A DNA stretch of 64,000 nucleotides from Granulosicoccus sp. (GTDB lineage Bacteria > Pseudomonadota > Gammaproteobacteria > Granulosicoccales > Granulosicoccaceae). The position numbers and the translations under genes were made by a program. The DNA lies in NCBI GenBank assembly GCA_020627685.1, contig JAHDGK010000019.1, forward strand, positions 20,948 to 84,947, given 5' to 3'. Below, piece after piece: positions 36,277 through 45,921 of this stretch; the first letter of the stretch is position 1; each line of letters begins with the position of its first letter. The notes under the pieces were generated by a model that worked only from the letters and a program-made list of their open reading frames with translations, was not told where the DNA came from and did not search any database.

Positions 36277-36306
36277 ATGAGCGTTCGGCAGTTGCCGTTC
36301 GCTCAT
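36277..36306. terminator. Shared terminator hairpin of convergent genes
   Basis: ATGAGCG (36277-36283) pairs with CGCTCAT (36300-36306). Inside, after a 2x2 mismatch, CGGCA pairs with TGCCG. It lies between the P460-like gene and polB, which end toward each other. Confidence 0.6.
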
Positions 36307-36319
36307 GGCTATTAGCGAG

Positions 36320-38629
36320 TCAAAACATCTGCATTTGTGCATCTGTGATAGCTGAAAAGCTGGTATCAAGAAATTGCAGGATGCCGTCCGCAGCCGGTGC
36401 CAATTGCTTGTCCATGTAGTGCTGGTAGTCTGGTAAAGATTCCAAGGCATCCACAGGCTCTGGTCCGTTTCTGGTAATCACGTAGCGAATGGAACGACCG
36501 CTTTTGGGCAATTTTCTAGCGGCCTGTATATGTGGCGGCACGTTTTTCTGATATTCACCCAGTGCACGCCGAATGCGCTTCTTGTAAATCAGTTGCTCAT
36601 CGAGTTCGCCTGAGCGCAGCGCATCTGCCGTATCTCGTACAAATTCTTCGAATGGAAGATCGTGGAATACGCGGTTGAATAACTCTCGTTGAAAATCACG
36701 TGCAAGCGGGGTCCAGTCCGTACGCGCTGCCTCCAGACCTTTCACAACCAGTTTGTCACCGTCGGCGCTTGCAATTAAGCCTGCGTAGCGTTTCTTGCTA
36801 CCGGTTGGCATCCCACGCACCGTGGGCATTAAGAATCGTGTGTAGTGAGTTTCGTATTCGACTTCAAGGTGCGAGGTAATATCAAATTCTTCTCGTAGTT
36901 GATGGTCCCACCATTGGTTTAACGAATCCATAAGCTCGTTTCCAATGCGCTCGCAACTTGATTTGGCGTCGTTTTTTTCTCCGACTAACACGAAGACAGA
37001 ATCAGTGTCGCCATAAATAACAGAGTAGCCTTGCTCCTCTATCCAGTCGCGGGTCTTTGTAATGATTTCATGACCGCGTCGTGTGATGCTGGACGCGAGT
37101 TGCTGACTGTAAAAGCGGCAGCCTGTTGTGCCAAGCACACCATAGAACGAGTTCATGATGATCTTGATGGCTTGAGAAAGCGCTGCGTTGTTTGTTTGCT
37201 TTGCCTCATCGCGCGCAGCCCAGAGTTCTTCAATGAGCCCTGGAAGTATGTGATTTTCTCGAGAGAATTGTGCATCTACAAAACCTGGAAGGGGATTCTT
37301 GCCAGGGTTGGCAAGGCCCATGGGGTCAATAAAGAATGTGCGAATGATGCTTGGGTACAGGCTTTTAAAATCCAGCACTAGAACGTTTTGATATAAACCG
37401 GGTAGCGAATCCATGACGTAGCCGCCGGGGCTTCCAGCACCTTCATGGCGATTGTTTACATCGGGTGCTACGTATCCTGCCCTGTGAAGGCGTGGAAGGT
37501 ATAAATTGTCAAAGGCTGCAACCGAGCCACCTAACCGGTCCAGCGATAATCCAGTGAGGTTTGCTCGCTGAATGGCGAACTCCAACAGTTTAGCCTTAAC
37601 GAATATTTCGTTGACGAGTGTGCAGTCGCGGATGTTGTAATCGGCAAGTTGCGGCTTGTCGTGCTTAAACAGTCGATTTATTTCCGCCACCTTGTCTTGA
37701 TCTGACGTAATCAGTTTTCCAACGCCCAACAGTTCGTGGGATACGTTATCTAGCGAAAAACTGTCGAACGACCAAAAACCGGCTTTTAATAAATCGATAC
37801 CATCGAAAACTGCTCGCCCGGGGACTCTAGCGATTCTCGGTGATCCGGGGTTGCCAGGTTGCAGAACGGCAGCCGTTTCTCCGCCGCGCCCAAGGCGAAA
37901 AGGGATACCCAATGAGCGGCATTTTTGATCGATGAAGTTAAGGTCGAAGTTGATCACTGCCCAGCCGCTGATGATGTCCGGGTCAATGTGCTCTATCCAG
38001 TCAAAAAATGCATTGAGTAGAGTTTTCTCATCGCGAGCGTAGATAAGCTCATAGCCTTCGCGCGTCTCATTTTCTGACTGGCCAATCATGAATACAACCG
38101 CAGCGGCATCATGTTCATCAGGCCCGGGCATCTGTGCGGCAGCAACCGAGTAGAGCGTCCGCGAGTGTCCGCGTGTCTCAATGTCTATAGCCACAGTATT
38201 GAAGTGTGGATGGAAATTTCCGGCCTGAACTCTAGGATTTTTAGCCAGTAGGTAGTGGCCTTTGTCGATCAGAGGTCCTTCGATAGTAATGGGTGCTTTA
38301 GCAAATCTCTCCATGAGAAATCGATCGGCCGGTTTAACATCGGACTCGCATAGGGGGAGGTCTGTGCTGCGCAGTTGTTGTAAATCCCGCTGCTGGCGGA
38401 AGTACAAACCGTCCACGGCTTCACCGTGAAGTAAGGACAGTGACAGCGGTTTTCGCGTTACATTGGCAGGTAGTTGAGCGTCCACATTCCGTTCTATAAA
38501 ACAAACGGATTGCTGCCCGCTGACAACAATGTGGACGGCTCCTTTATCGGATGTTGCCCAATACGACAGCTCAACACCTTGCGGCGTATCTCGCCAATGT
38601 CGTGTCAATAGATAGGCATCTAAACTCAT
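36320..38629 (-). CDS. polB: DNA polymerase II (family B)
   Basis: Family B repair polymerase of 769 residues from the ATG at 38629, whose MSLDAYLLTRHWRDTPQG matches the E. coli Pol II N-terminus; an upstream in-frame ATG at 38713 would add 28 unlikely residues. The 3'-5' exonuclease motifs are intact (AIDIETRG, INFDLNF, YNIRDCTLV), as are polymerase motifs A (DFKSLYPSI), B (IIMNSFYGVLG) and C (YGDTDSVFV). It works in replication restart and translesion synthesis. I find no LexA box at this gene, unlike in E. coli. Confidence 0.96.
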   Translation of the reverse strand: MSLDAYLLTRHWRDTPQGVELSYWATSDKGAVHIVVSGQQSVCFIERNVDAQLPANVTRKPLSLSLLHGEAVDGLYFRQQRDLQQLRSTDLPLCESDVKPADRFLMERFAKAPITIEGPLIDKGHYLLAKNPRVQAGNFHPHFNTVAIDIETRGHSRTLYSVAAAQMPGPDEHDAAAVVFMIGQSENETREGYELIYARDEKTLLNAFFDWIEHIDPDIISGWAVINFDLNFIDQKCRSLGIPFRLGRGGETAAVLQPGNPGSPRIARVPGRAVFDGIDLLKAGFWSFDSFSLDNVSHELLGVGKLITSDQDKVAEINRLFKHDKPQLADYNIRDCTLVNEIFVKAKLLEFAIQRANLTGLSLDRLGGSVAAFDNLYLPRLHRAGYVAPDVNNRHEGAGSPGGYVMDSLPGLYQNVLVLDFKSLYPSIIRTFFIDPMGLANPGKNPLPGFVDAQFSRENHILPGLIEELWAARDEAKQTNNAALSQAIKIIMNSFYGVLGTTGCRFYSQQLASSITRRGHEIITKTRDWIEEQGYSVIYGDTDSVFVLVGEKNDAKSSCERIGNELMDSLNQWWDHQLREEFDITSHLEVEYETHYTRFLMPTVRGMPTGSKKRYAGLIASADGDKLVVKGLEAARTDWTPLARDFQRELFNRVFHDLPFEEFVRDTADALRSGELDEQLIYKKRIRRALGEYQKNVPPHIQAARKLPKSGRSIRYVITRNGPEPVDALESLPDYQHYMDKQLAPAADGILQFLDTSFSAITDAQMQMF

Positions 38630-38737
38630 GCCCTTAGTGTACTTAAGCTGGCTTCCCGGGTTGTAAAAATTTGAGGGTGAAAGCTCGTGTACCATGGTCC
38701 TTCTGCAAATCAACCCTGACTAAGGACCCCCAGGATC

Positions 38738-39391
38738 ATGTTGCGCTATTTACCGGGTATCGTGCTAGTCCAGATAGTGACGTTTACGCTATTTTGGGTT
38801 AACCAAGGTGCCAGCATAGAGCAGTTGCTACTGCGTGTCGGCCTACCTGCGGTGATGTTTAGTGCCGTTACAGCGTTGTGGCTCTCGCTCATTGGGCGTA
38901 TGGATGCGGAACAGCGAAACAGCGCCCTGCGAGAGCAGCATGCGGAAGAGCGTATGCAGTTAAACCGGGAAATTGAGCGAGTGCGCTCGGAAGCACTACA
39001 GGAGGCGAGTGCGGACAAAGCTCAGCTACTGGAAAGAGCTCACACTGAGAGAGAGCGTTTGGTCCGTCAGACGCATAAGGAAATCATGAAGCAAGAACGC
39101 AGCGCCAGCCGTCGTTCGAATATGAAGGTGGGCCTTGCCTTTATGGGACTTACAGGCTTCGGTGTACTGATGCTGGTCACACAGTTCATGACATTGGGTT
39201 TACTGACCATTACGACTGCTGGCGGTGCCATGGGTGGGTATTTATTGCGTTGGAAGCAAAGCAAGAATGTCATGGATCGATTGGCAAAGCTGCCTGAGAA
39301 TCCCGACCCTCGTGTCTTGCCATCACCTGAAAAAAACAACGACACATCTACAGATGAACCGTTGTCATTGCCAGATTCAAAACGCTCTTAA
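38738..39391 (+). CDS. Membrane protein with central coiled coil
   Basis: A 217-residue protein that I do not recognise. Two hydrophobic helices (about 5-22 and 31-50) are followed by a long charged coiled coil rich in Glu/Arg (about 55-122). Two further hydrophobic segments (about 127-147 and 150-168) come next, then a hydrophilic tail. The arrangement suggests a cytoplasmic coiled coil held between membrane hairpins. It is divergent from polB with its own 108-base upstream region. No function is inferred. Confidence 0.75.
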   Translation: MLRYLPGIVLVQIVTFTLFWVNQGASIEQLLLRVGLPAVMFSAVTALWLSLIGRMDAEQRNSALREQHAEERMQLNREIERVRSEALQEASADKAQLLERAHTERERLVRQTHKEIMKQERSASRRSNMKVGLAFMGLTGFGVLMLVTQFMTLGLLTITTAGGAMGGYLLRWKQSKNVMDRLAKLPENPDPRVLPSPEKNNDTSTDEPLSLPDSKRS

Positions 39392-39445
39392 AACGCCTGC
39401 GCGGCAACAGCATAATTAGCGTTTTACGATCGCACTGAGCACTTA

Positions 39446-39463
39446 CTACTCTTAATCGAGTAG
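39446..39463. terminator. Possible terminator hairpin between convergent genes
   Basis: CTACTC (39446-39451) and GAGTAG (39458-39463) form a perfect six-pair stem around TTAATC, followed by TTTC on the plus strand. It overlaps the last codons of the minus-strand permease, so it may end the gene at 38738-39391. Confidence 0.35.
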
Positions 39464-40618
39464 TTTCTCACGTTGATAAAGTCTTGCAGCAAGCCACAAT
39501 AAAATAGCCGTTGCGCCGAGCGTGCCGACCACGGACAAAATGATGTGTAAGGTTGGTATTGAATCACCCAGAACTGCGCTCTCAAGAAGTTGATACTGGC
39601 TCAGCATGGGCAGCGGCATCGACACCAGGGTCGAGCGAATATTCAAAAACTGCAACAGAAAAAACGGGGCCATCGGAATCACCATCAGTAAGCCCAAGTA
39701 TGTTTGTGCCTCCTTCGTACTGCGCGTTACCGCCGATACGGAGATAAGCAGTGCTGATATGAATGGAATGAGAGGGCTAACAAGCAAGAACGCGTGAGTC
39801 ACTGTGGCTCCGTCAAACCGCACCTGTCCACCCATCAGCTCGACCGGGAAAAATTTAAACAAGGTATAGATGCTCAGAGCAGTTAGCAGGCTGGATAACA
39901 GGACAAAGCACACGGTAGCCGCGTATTTGCCCATGACAACCATGGTTCTGGATAAGGGAAGACTCAGAAGGGGTTCTAACGACTGGCGCTCTCGTTCTCC
40001 TGCAGTGGTGTCTATCGCGAGATAAAAACCACCCATGACCATCGACATGATAAAAAGAAAGGGGAGTATGGAAGCGAGCAGCTGTCCGTTGGCGCCTTCG
40101 CTTGAAACATCATTTTCTACCACGTTAAGGCTATCGAATACTGACGGGTCAATGCCACGGTGTTGCAAGCGTAGATTGCTAAGCGTCTGCTCATAGACAT
40201 TTAGAATGGTATTAACACGTCTAGCCGCTTTAACCGAATCTTTGTCGGCATTGTTGACGTGCAGAGTCAGCGGGGCAGGCGCACCGTCTCTTAGTGCCTG
40301 TCCGAAATCCTCAGTAATTTCCAACACAACGAGTGTTTCGCCATTGCGAACGCTGGACTGTATATTAGCTGGGGCATCGATTACATCGATATTGTTACTG
40401 TATAAAAACTCTATCAATGTGGGTGCTTTATCAGTGTTGGCGACGCTGAGCGTTGTCACCTGATCAAAGTCTATGGAGAGTTGCTTGAAGCTTGCAACCA
40501 AAGACCCTCCTAAAAGTAAAGGCAGGAGTACAGGGCCAAACAGTAGAGCGTAAAAAACCGTTTGCCTGTCGCGAAGGTTATCAACGATCTCCTTAAGCAT
40601 GATGATAAATAAACTCAT
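39452..40618 (-). CDS. ABC-2 type exporter permease (NatB-like)
   Basis: A 388-residue ABC-2 permease with an N-terminal transmembrane helix, a large extracytoplasmic domain (about 45-170) and five C-terminal helices; GERERQSLEPLLSLPLSRTMVVMGKY is a conserved cytoplasmic loop, quoted here by its core SLEPLLSLPLSR. The closest characterised type is NatB of the sodium exporter NatAB, but homologues also export drugs or peptides. It overlaps the ATPase gene by four bases and is the last gene of a three-gene operon. Confidence 0.87.
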   Translation of the reverse strand: MSLFIIMLKEIVDNLRDRQTVFYALLFGPVLLPLLLGGSLVASFKQLSIDFDQVTTLSVANTDKAPTLIEFLYSNNIDVIDAPANIQSSVRNGETLVVLEITEDFGQALRDGAPAPLTLHVNNADKDSVKAARRVNTILNVYEQTLSNLRLQHRGIDPSVFDSLNVVENDVSSEGANGQLLASILPFLFIMSMVMGGFYLAIDTTAGERERQSLEPLLSLPLSRTMVVMGKYAATVCFVLLSSLLTALSIYTLFKFFPVELMGGQVRFDGATVTHAFLLVSPLIPFISALLISVSAVTRSTKEAQTYLGLLMVIPMAPFFLLQFLNIRSTLVSMPLPMLSQYQLLESAVLGDSIPTLHIILSVVGTLGATAILLWLAARLYQREKLLD

Positions 40619-41391
40619 TCATCATCTCCTTTACTCAGTGCCTGGGTAGCACTGACGAATGCATCTTCTAAATCTGTCTGGCCGGTTCGTCCTAATATCT
40701 CGTTTAAACTGCCCTCAATTGCCACGATACCGTCAGAAATAATGGCAATGTGATCGCATAGAGCAGCCACTTCTTGCATGATGTGGCTTGAGAAAAGAAT
40801 GCAGTGCCCATCGGCTGCCAGTTGCCTAATAATATCGCGTAGTCCGCGAGTGGCCATAACGTCTAAGCCGTTGGTTGGTTCGTCCAACATGATGGTCTGG
40901 GGCCGATGAACAAGAGCACGTGCAAGTGCCACTTTCGTTTTCTGTCCTTGAGAAAATCCGTTTGCGCGTCTGTCGGCAAATTTCGTCATCGTCAGTTGCT
41001 CGATCAACTCACCGCTACGCTGCAAAGAATCCTTGCGGTTTAGGCCGCACAGGCGTGCATAGTATTGGATGTTCTCCCGTGCCGTCAGGCGAGGATAGAT
41101 GCCTGCGTTGTGTGGCATAAATCCAAGGTGCTGACGAACCTGCAATACGTGTTTACTAACGTCGTAGCCATCTATGCTGGCGGTTCCCGTCTCAGGCTTA
41201 ACTAACGTTGCTAGCATACGCAGGGTGGTTGATTTACCTGCTCCATTAGGTCCTAGCAGGCCGGTTATGCACCCATCGTCAGCTTTGAAGCTCACCGAAT
41301 TAACAGCAACAATTCGCTGTTCATGAGCTGGTTTTCTACGAGACGCACCAACGCGCTTAAAGCTCTTGTATAACTCTTCAGCGACTATCAT
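40615..41391 (-). CDS. ABC exporter ATPase (NatA-like)
   Basis: A 258-residue nucleotide-binding subunit. Walker A is GLLGPNGAGKSTTLRML, the signature FSQGQKTKVALARAL, Walker B IMLDEPTNGLD, and the H-loop lies in ILFSSHIMQEV. It partners the permease at 39452-40618. It overlaps the upstream hydrolase gene by four bases, so all three are translationally coupled. Confidence 0.92.
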   Translation of the reverse strand: MIVAEELYKSFKRVGASRRKPAHEQRIVAVNSVSFKADDGCITGLLGPNGAGKSTTLRMLATLVKPETGTASIDGYDVSKHVLQVRQHLGFMPHNAGIYPRLTARENIQYYARLCGLNRKDSLQRSGELIEQLTMTKFADRRANGFSQGQKTKVALARALVHRPQTIMLDEPTNGLDVMATRGLRDIIRQLAADGHCILFSSHIMQEVAALCDHIAIISDGIVAIEGSLNEILGRTGQTDLEDAFVSATQALSKGDDE

Positions 41392-42977
41392 GGCAAAGGC
41401 CCGTTGGCATCAACAAAAAACGGGGTAGCTCTCAACCGGGTCAGGCACTCAACGTTTAAGTTGTCGACAGAGCCTGTGCTAATAAATTGGGCTAGCAGCA
41501 CAGGCATACAACCAAACGGTGCTTGCATATGCCCTTGATGTGCATTGACGATATGTCGGGAGTGAGTCAAATGCTCCGCAACAGAATCTCCATAAGAAGG
41601 TGGGGTTATCGGATCCGCTTCGCCCGACAAAATAAGTGTCGGAACGTCTGATACAACAGGGTCTTTAAAGTCATCGTCAATCCGACCGGCTGGCCATTGT
41701 TCGCAGCTGGCCATCAAAGATTGAATAACGCCTTCGCCAAGATAAGTGCCTGCGTCGTTGCCGGCACTGTCGTTATCGACAAACGGGGCGTCCTCTGTGC
41801 AAATCACCGCGTGGTGCATGCCGGTTGCCAGGGTGTTTCCGAGTGACTTGGTTTGTAGCTTTGCTTGCCGAGCCAATGGTGCAAAGTTATCGTTAACGAT
41901 GGCATCGTGCAGCATCGACGGCAGTATGGCCGCAGTCTGTGCGCTATAGGACATTAACCGTATCGTCACCGCCAGATGCTGACGGGTAAATTCCATGCTG
42001 GACAATTTGCCTGATGCCACGTCTTCAAAGCTGATGTTTCGAGGCGATGCTTCAAGCGACTCAAGCAGATCCATGGTGGCATCGGATAAATTTCCGAAAG
42101 CTTCATTGCAACCTTCATCTTCGGTGCAACGCTTAAAGATTAGATCTAATGCGCGTTGTGATAGTTGTGCGATTTCCGGTCCCAGTGAAATGTCGGGCGG
42201 TACGACGGCATCCAAGGTCAGTGTTCTCACAGCTTCCGGATAGCGACGCAGGTATTGAAGAGCTACACGAGTTCCGTAGGAGATCCCGTACATATTCCAT
42301 TGGCTGACCCCCAGGGTTTCGCGAACCCGTTCCAAGTCGTGTACAGCCATACTGGTGGTGAACCAGGTCGGGTCGTAGTCCAACGCATCCAAACATTCTT
42401 TCGATTGAGCTGACGTTTGAGCATCATCAACCTCAAAGGATAAGCCCATAGAGTCAGACGACTCTTCACACACGAGCTTAGCTGAACTGCCTGTGCCTCG
42501 TTGATCTATCAGAATGACATCATGATTTTGCATGATGTGTCTGAACGCAAACGATACGCTCGGGAAGGTCTCAATGGCAGATTGACCGGGCCCACCGGCA
42601 ATCAATGTAAATGCATCCTGTCGCTCAGATTGCCGCCTAGCGGGAATTCGAGCAATGGCTAGGTCTAGGCTGGCGCCTTCAGAGTTTGCATTTGAGCTGG
42701 CGTCTAATGGAACTTCTATAGTTGTGCACTGAGCAATAAGAGCGGTTGCCCCTGATCCTATCGTGCATTCATTGAAGCCAAGATCTGAGTCAAGCGACTT
42801 TTGTCCAGCGGCATGTAACCCGCCTGAGGCAACAGCACAGGTGCAAGCCAGTAGAAGTCTGGTAAAGCGGCCTAGGGGTGACGCCAAATAGCGTGCTTTC
42901 AAGTGTTCCAATGCCTTATTAGGACTATTACGCGAATAGCTGTACGCGTGCAAAGGCCGAGCCATCGCAACACGCAT
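41388..42977 (-). CDS. Secreted alpha/beta hydrolase (tripeptidyl aminopeptidase-like)
   Basis: A 529-residue alpha/beta hydrolase of the proline iminopeptidase/TAP-like group. The nucleophile elbow is YGISYGTRVAL near residue 223, and the oxyanion region GGPGQSAIE and IDQRGTGSS. The catalytic Asp lies in LILSGEADPITPP and the His in HQGHMQAPFGC, within a TAP C-terminal domain. A hydrophobic stretch at about 40-57 ending GLHAAG is a likely signal peptide preceded by an unusually long N-terminal extension, so the true start may be internal. It is coupled to an ABC exporter. Confidence 0.85.
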   Translation of the reverse strand: MRVAMARPLHAYSYSRNSPNKALEHLKARYLASPLGRFTRLLLACTCAVASGGLHAAGQKSLDSDLGFNECTIGSGATALIAQCTTIEVPLDASSNANSEGASLDLAIARIPARRQSERQDAFTLIAGGPGQSAIETFPSVSFAFRHIMQNHDVILIDQRGTGSSAKLVCEESSDSMGLSFEVDDAQTSAQSKECLDALDYDPTWFTTSMAVHDLERVRETLGVSQWNMYGISYGTRVALQYLRRYPEAVRTLTLDAVVPPDISLGPEIAQLSQRALDLIFKRCTEDEGCNEAFGNLSDATMDLLESLEASPRNISFEDVASGKLSSMEFTRQHLAVTIRLMSYSAQTAAILPSMLHDAIVNDNFAPLARQAKLQTKSLGNTLATGMHHAVICTEDAPFVDNDSAGNDAGTYLGEGVIQSLMASCEQWPAGRIDDDFKDPVVSDVPTLILSGEADPITPPSYGDSVAEHLTHSRHIVNAHQGHMQAPFGCMPVLLAQFISTGSVDNLNVECLTRLRATPFFVDANGPLP

Positions 42978-43069
42978 AAAGTAGTCAGCCGGTATCAGAA
43001 AGTAACGTGGTTAACGTTGTCCCGTGGGATGTAAGCAGCTCTAGTGGTTTGAGCGGGTCTGGAGGGGCG

Positions 43070-44230
43070 TTAGAGCTCCTCCAAAACGTCCTCTAGCTGC
43101 CGTCTGGCATTGCCTACCCAGTCATCGCGTTCTATGCGGCCCGGAACAATGGACAAAGCACCCGCTATTTTTTCTATTTCGTGGCTTTTCAGTTCAGCCA
43201 ACTGCGCGTAACTGGTTATTCCTAACTCATTGAGCGCTTTTTCTGTGACAGGGCCAATACCGAATATTTGCTTTAAGTCGTCTCTGTGTTCTACCGGCTC
43301 GAACAGACTGGTGTTGTCATTGCTGCCATCTAGGAGTGGGTCATCTGATGCATCGATGTCCAGCTCACGTTGCAGTTCATCACCCACTTCCATAACTTCA
43401 TCGAAAGGATCTTCGTTGTCATCATCCTCATCGATGAGTTCATCCGCATCAAAGGCAAATTCCTCAAGATCATTTTCCGATTCTTCTTCGGAGTCGAGCA
43501 TGTCGAAGTCTTGGTTAACAGCGCTGATAGGGTCTTCTTCGCCGTCCAGAGAATCAGCGTTAATTTCAATGGGAGCTGATGCCCAGCTTTCATTAGACCG
43601 AGCGTTACTGATGGCAACCTCTGATGCTTTATTAAGGCTGTTGATGAGTTCCTCAGCCGGACTGGAAACGATGGTGGCATCGAGAAGCTCGAGCGGCTCT
43701 GAGGCTGAATCGTCCAGATCTAATTCAGAGTCGTCATCGCTATCGGCATAGTCGTCTTCAGAGCTCCGAAGCTGTTGTGCTTCCAGCGTCTTTTGCTTAC
43801 GGATGTTGTCGAGTTCGACCTTGACCTTTGTGTAAGCCTGCTCGCGATCGGTGATTGATTTTAATCGGCTGGAAAGGGCCTGGTTCTCTGCGCTTAAATC
43901 ACGAACTTTTGCTTCGTGTTTTTGCATCATTTGCCTTACCAACAACTGAGACTTTTCCAAGTTCGTGTTGAGAAATGGAATTTGCTGGTTCTCTTGTCTC
44001 AAGGCAGCTATTTCAGATTTACTGCGTCTTTCCAATTCATCGTAATCGTCCGATAGCATGGAGACATCTGATTCGGCTTGAGCGATTTGATTGTGCGCTC
44101 TGGCCAGTGCGTGACGATGGTCGTCCAACCGCCTCGCGTAACTCGCACGATGGATCAGCCAGCCGATAGCAGCGCCGAGAATGCCTGCTAAAGCGAGGGC
44201 CACAAACATTTGAGCAATTAAGTAAATCAC
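43070..44230 (-). CDS. Membrane-anchored acidic coiled-coil protein with C-terminal HhH domain
   Basis: A 386-residue protein. An N-terminal transmembrane helix (about 5-27) is followed by a coiled coil (about 35-155), a very acidic low-complexity region (about 155-305) and a C-terminal helix-hairpin-helix module opening LKQIFGIGPVTEKALNELGI. Similar HhH modules occur in DUF4332-like proteins and at the ends of some membrane proteins. They bind DNA in some cases but serve as protein-interaction folds in others. It is the third gene of a possible operon with an OmpA-like and a coiled-coil protein. Confidence 0.78.
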   Translation of the reverse strand: MIYLIAQMFVALALAGILGAAIGWLIHRASYARRLDDHRHALARAHNQIAQAESDVSMLSDDYDELERRSKSEIAALRQENQQIPFLNTNLEKSQLLVRQMMQKHEAKVRDLSAENQALSSRLKSITDREQAYTKVKVELDNIRKQKTLEAQQLRSSEDDYADSDDDSELDLDDSASEPLELLDATIVSSPAEELINSLNKASEVAISNARSNESWASAPIEINADSLDGEEDPISAVNQDFDMLDSEEESENDLEEFAFDADELIDEDDDNEDPFDEVMEVGDELQRELDIDASDDPLLDGSNDNTSLFEPVEHRDDLKQIFGIGPVTEKALNELGITSYAQLAELKSHEIEKIAGALSIVPGRIERDDWVGNARRQLEDVLEEL

Positions 44231-44254
44231 GATAGTTCTCGCACGGGTTGGACC

Positions 44255-44962
44255 TTAGTCGAGGTAGCTGATTTCGATGCGCCGGTTACGGGCCCGGCCT
44301 GCATCCGTAAAATTGTCATCAATCGGTTGTGTGGAGCCATATCCTTTGGCGATAAGCCTATTGTCAGAGATCCCTCTGGCAATTAAATAGTTTGCGACCG
44401 CCTGAGCACGCTCTCGGCTAAGGCGAAGGTTTACAGACTCAGGGCCTGTATTGTCTGTGTGTCCTTCGATTCGAACCCGCGTGTCAGGGTTGCTGGCCAT
44501 TAAGCGCGCCAGCTGGTTCAATGCTGCATCGCTAGCCTGTGTAAACGATGAACTGCCGGCCTCAAAAGCGACGCTAGCGGTATTTATTTGCGATAGCGAA
44601 GTTAGGAAATTTTGTCGCTGGGCGAGGGTGTCCGCGACGGGATCGATAATGGTGACTCTGTCTGTGACCCGCCTTACGCCTTCGATTTGCTCGATACCAG
44701 CCAGTAAGTTTGCCAGAGACTTTTGCTTCTCGACGTTACCGGATACGGTGAGGTCTCTGCCACTGGCAGAAATAGACAACTGGCCAAAACCTGCATTGCG
44801 GGCAAACTGCTGGGCACTATACTGCAGTTGCGCGGGGATAGATTGTAATTGTTGAGCTAGACTCACAATAAGGCAGACACCTGCCGTTAGCGCTACAAGC
44901 CACGGCCAGATACTGAGCCGTTGAGTCTCGGGTAGTTCTAAGTTGAGCGCGCGCTGAGTCAT
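44255..44962 (-). CDS. BON-OmpA domain envelope protein
   Basis: A 235-residue protein with one N-terminal transmembrane helix (about 18-37), a BON-like segment (about 58-105, SASGRDLTVSGNVEKQ) and a C-terminal OmpA peptidoglycan-binding domain (about 125-232). The diaminopimelate-contacting motif RIEGHTDNTGPESVNLRLS is intact. This places it in the inner membrane with its C-terminus tethering peptidoglycan. The gap to the HhH gene is 24 bases, so they are probably co-transcribed. Confidence 0.88.
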   Translation of the reverse strand: MTQRALNLELPETQRLSIWPWLVALTAGVCLIVSLAQQLQSIPAQLQYSAQQFARNAGFGQLSISASGRDLTVSGNVEKQKSLANLLAGIEQIEGVRRVTDRVTIIDPVADTLAQRQNFLTSLSQINTASVAFEAGSSSFTQASDAALNQLARLMASNPDTRVRIEGHTDNTGPESVNLRLSRERAQAVANYLIARGISDNRLIAKGYGSTQPIDDNFTDAGRARNRRIEISYLD

Positions 44963-45078
44963 TGCTTGGATAATACCACCAAGAGCCTAGGAACAGAATG
45001 CTGTGTAGCCCCTGTTGCACGCAATAATTTATCGTTATGTTTGGGTGACGGAATACCGTCACCGAGTGCGTTTATGCA

Positions 45079-45666
45079 CTAGCTCGCTGGGCCTGAAGCC
45101 TCGTTACTGCTTTTTAATTTGGCCAGCCTGCGAGAGTCACGATTGGATACTCTTCTTACAACATCGTGCGCACCATTAACACGCCGGTTGTCAAAGACAT
45201 CTGCCGTACGTTGTGCGTCTTGCTCGATCAGTTCATCGTTGGTCTGCTTCATCGCTTGTATCGCAGGAACAGCCGCTTCCCAACGTTTCAATTGCTCGGT
45301 CGCTTTGCGTGCAAGAGAGGTAGCCTTGATCGCTTTCTCGTGAGATTTAATGGCTTTCATACGCAAGTATGATTCATCAATGTATTGCTTCTTACCTTGA
45401 GTGATCATTAATTGACGCATGCTTCGTACTTGCTCTTTTGACTCTTGCAGTTGCTTAAGTGTCATCTGCAGCATGCGCTCTTTACGATCAGCCTCTGCGG
45501 CTTCCTCTTTTAATGCGTTCACACGAGACTTAAATTCAAGCATCTCAAGTGACTTTGTGTTGAGTTCGTTGAGAGCTTCGCGCTTGACCGTTCGCCCGCG
45601 CTTGCCACCCAGCCAGAAGCCGAAGAGCAGACTAATTAATCCAATTATTAAGAACTGCCAAAACAC
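45079..45666 (-). CDS. Membrane-anchored coiled-coil protein
   Basis: A 195-residue protein that I do not recognise. It has a transmembrane helix at residues about 3-20 (QFLIIGLISLLFGFWLGG) and a basic patch GKRGRTVKRE that marks the cytoplasmic side. A long coiled coil (about 28-130) and a Lys/Arg-rich tail with DVVRRVSNRDSRRLAK follow. It is the first of three minus-strand genes that each encode a single-helix anchored protein. A structural or scaffold role is an inference. Confidence 0.72.
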   Translation of the reverse strand: MFWQFLIIGLISLLFGFWLGGKRGRTVKREALNELNTKSLEMLEFKSRVNALKEEAAEADRKERMLQMTLKQLQESKEQVRSMRQLMITQGKKQYIDESYLRMKAIKSHEKAIKATSLARKATEQLKRWEAAVPAIQAMKQTNDELIEQDAQRTADVFDNRRVNGAHDVVRRVSNRDSRRLAKLKSSNEASGPAS

Positions 45667-45921
45667 GCAAATGTGCTCCCAGGTGGATGTTTCAAATAAG
45701 CCTGTTGAATAAACAAAGAGCTTTAGAAACCGCTGTAAGCATCATACAAAAACGATCGTTTGCAAATAGCGGGGGCGGATTAAACCGTTAGTTCCATCAC
45801 GAATAACGGGCAGTTTTCTCGAATATTCTTGAACCGCGTTCGATTCACGTATTCTGTGGGTCCCGGGAGTTGGTCTAAGCTGACCACCAATTTAGATCTG
45901 CCACACATTTTTGGATAAGTT

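Noticed and set aside
43230..43751. Long Ser-rich open frame opposite the acidic HhH protein
   Set aside because: It is the antisense shadow of Glu/Asp/Ser-rich codons in the real gene, and has no ribosome site or recognisable domain.
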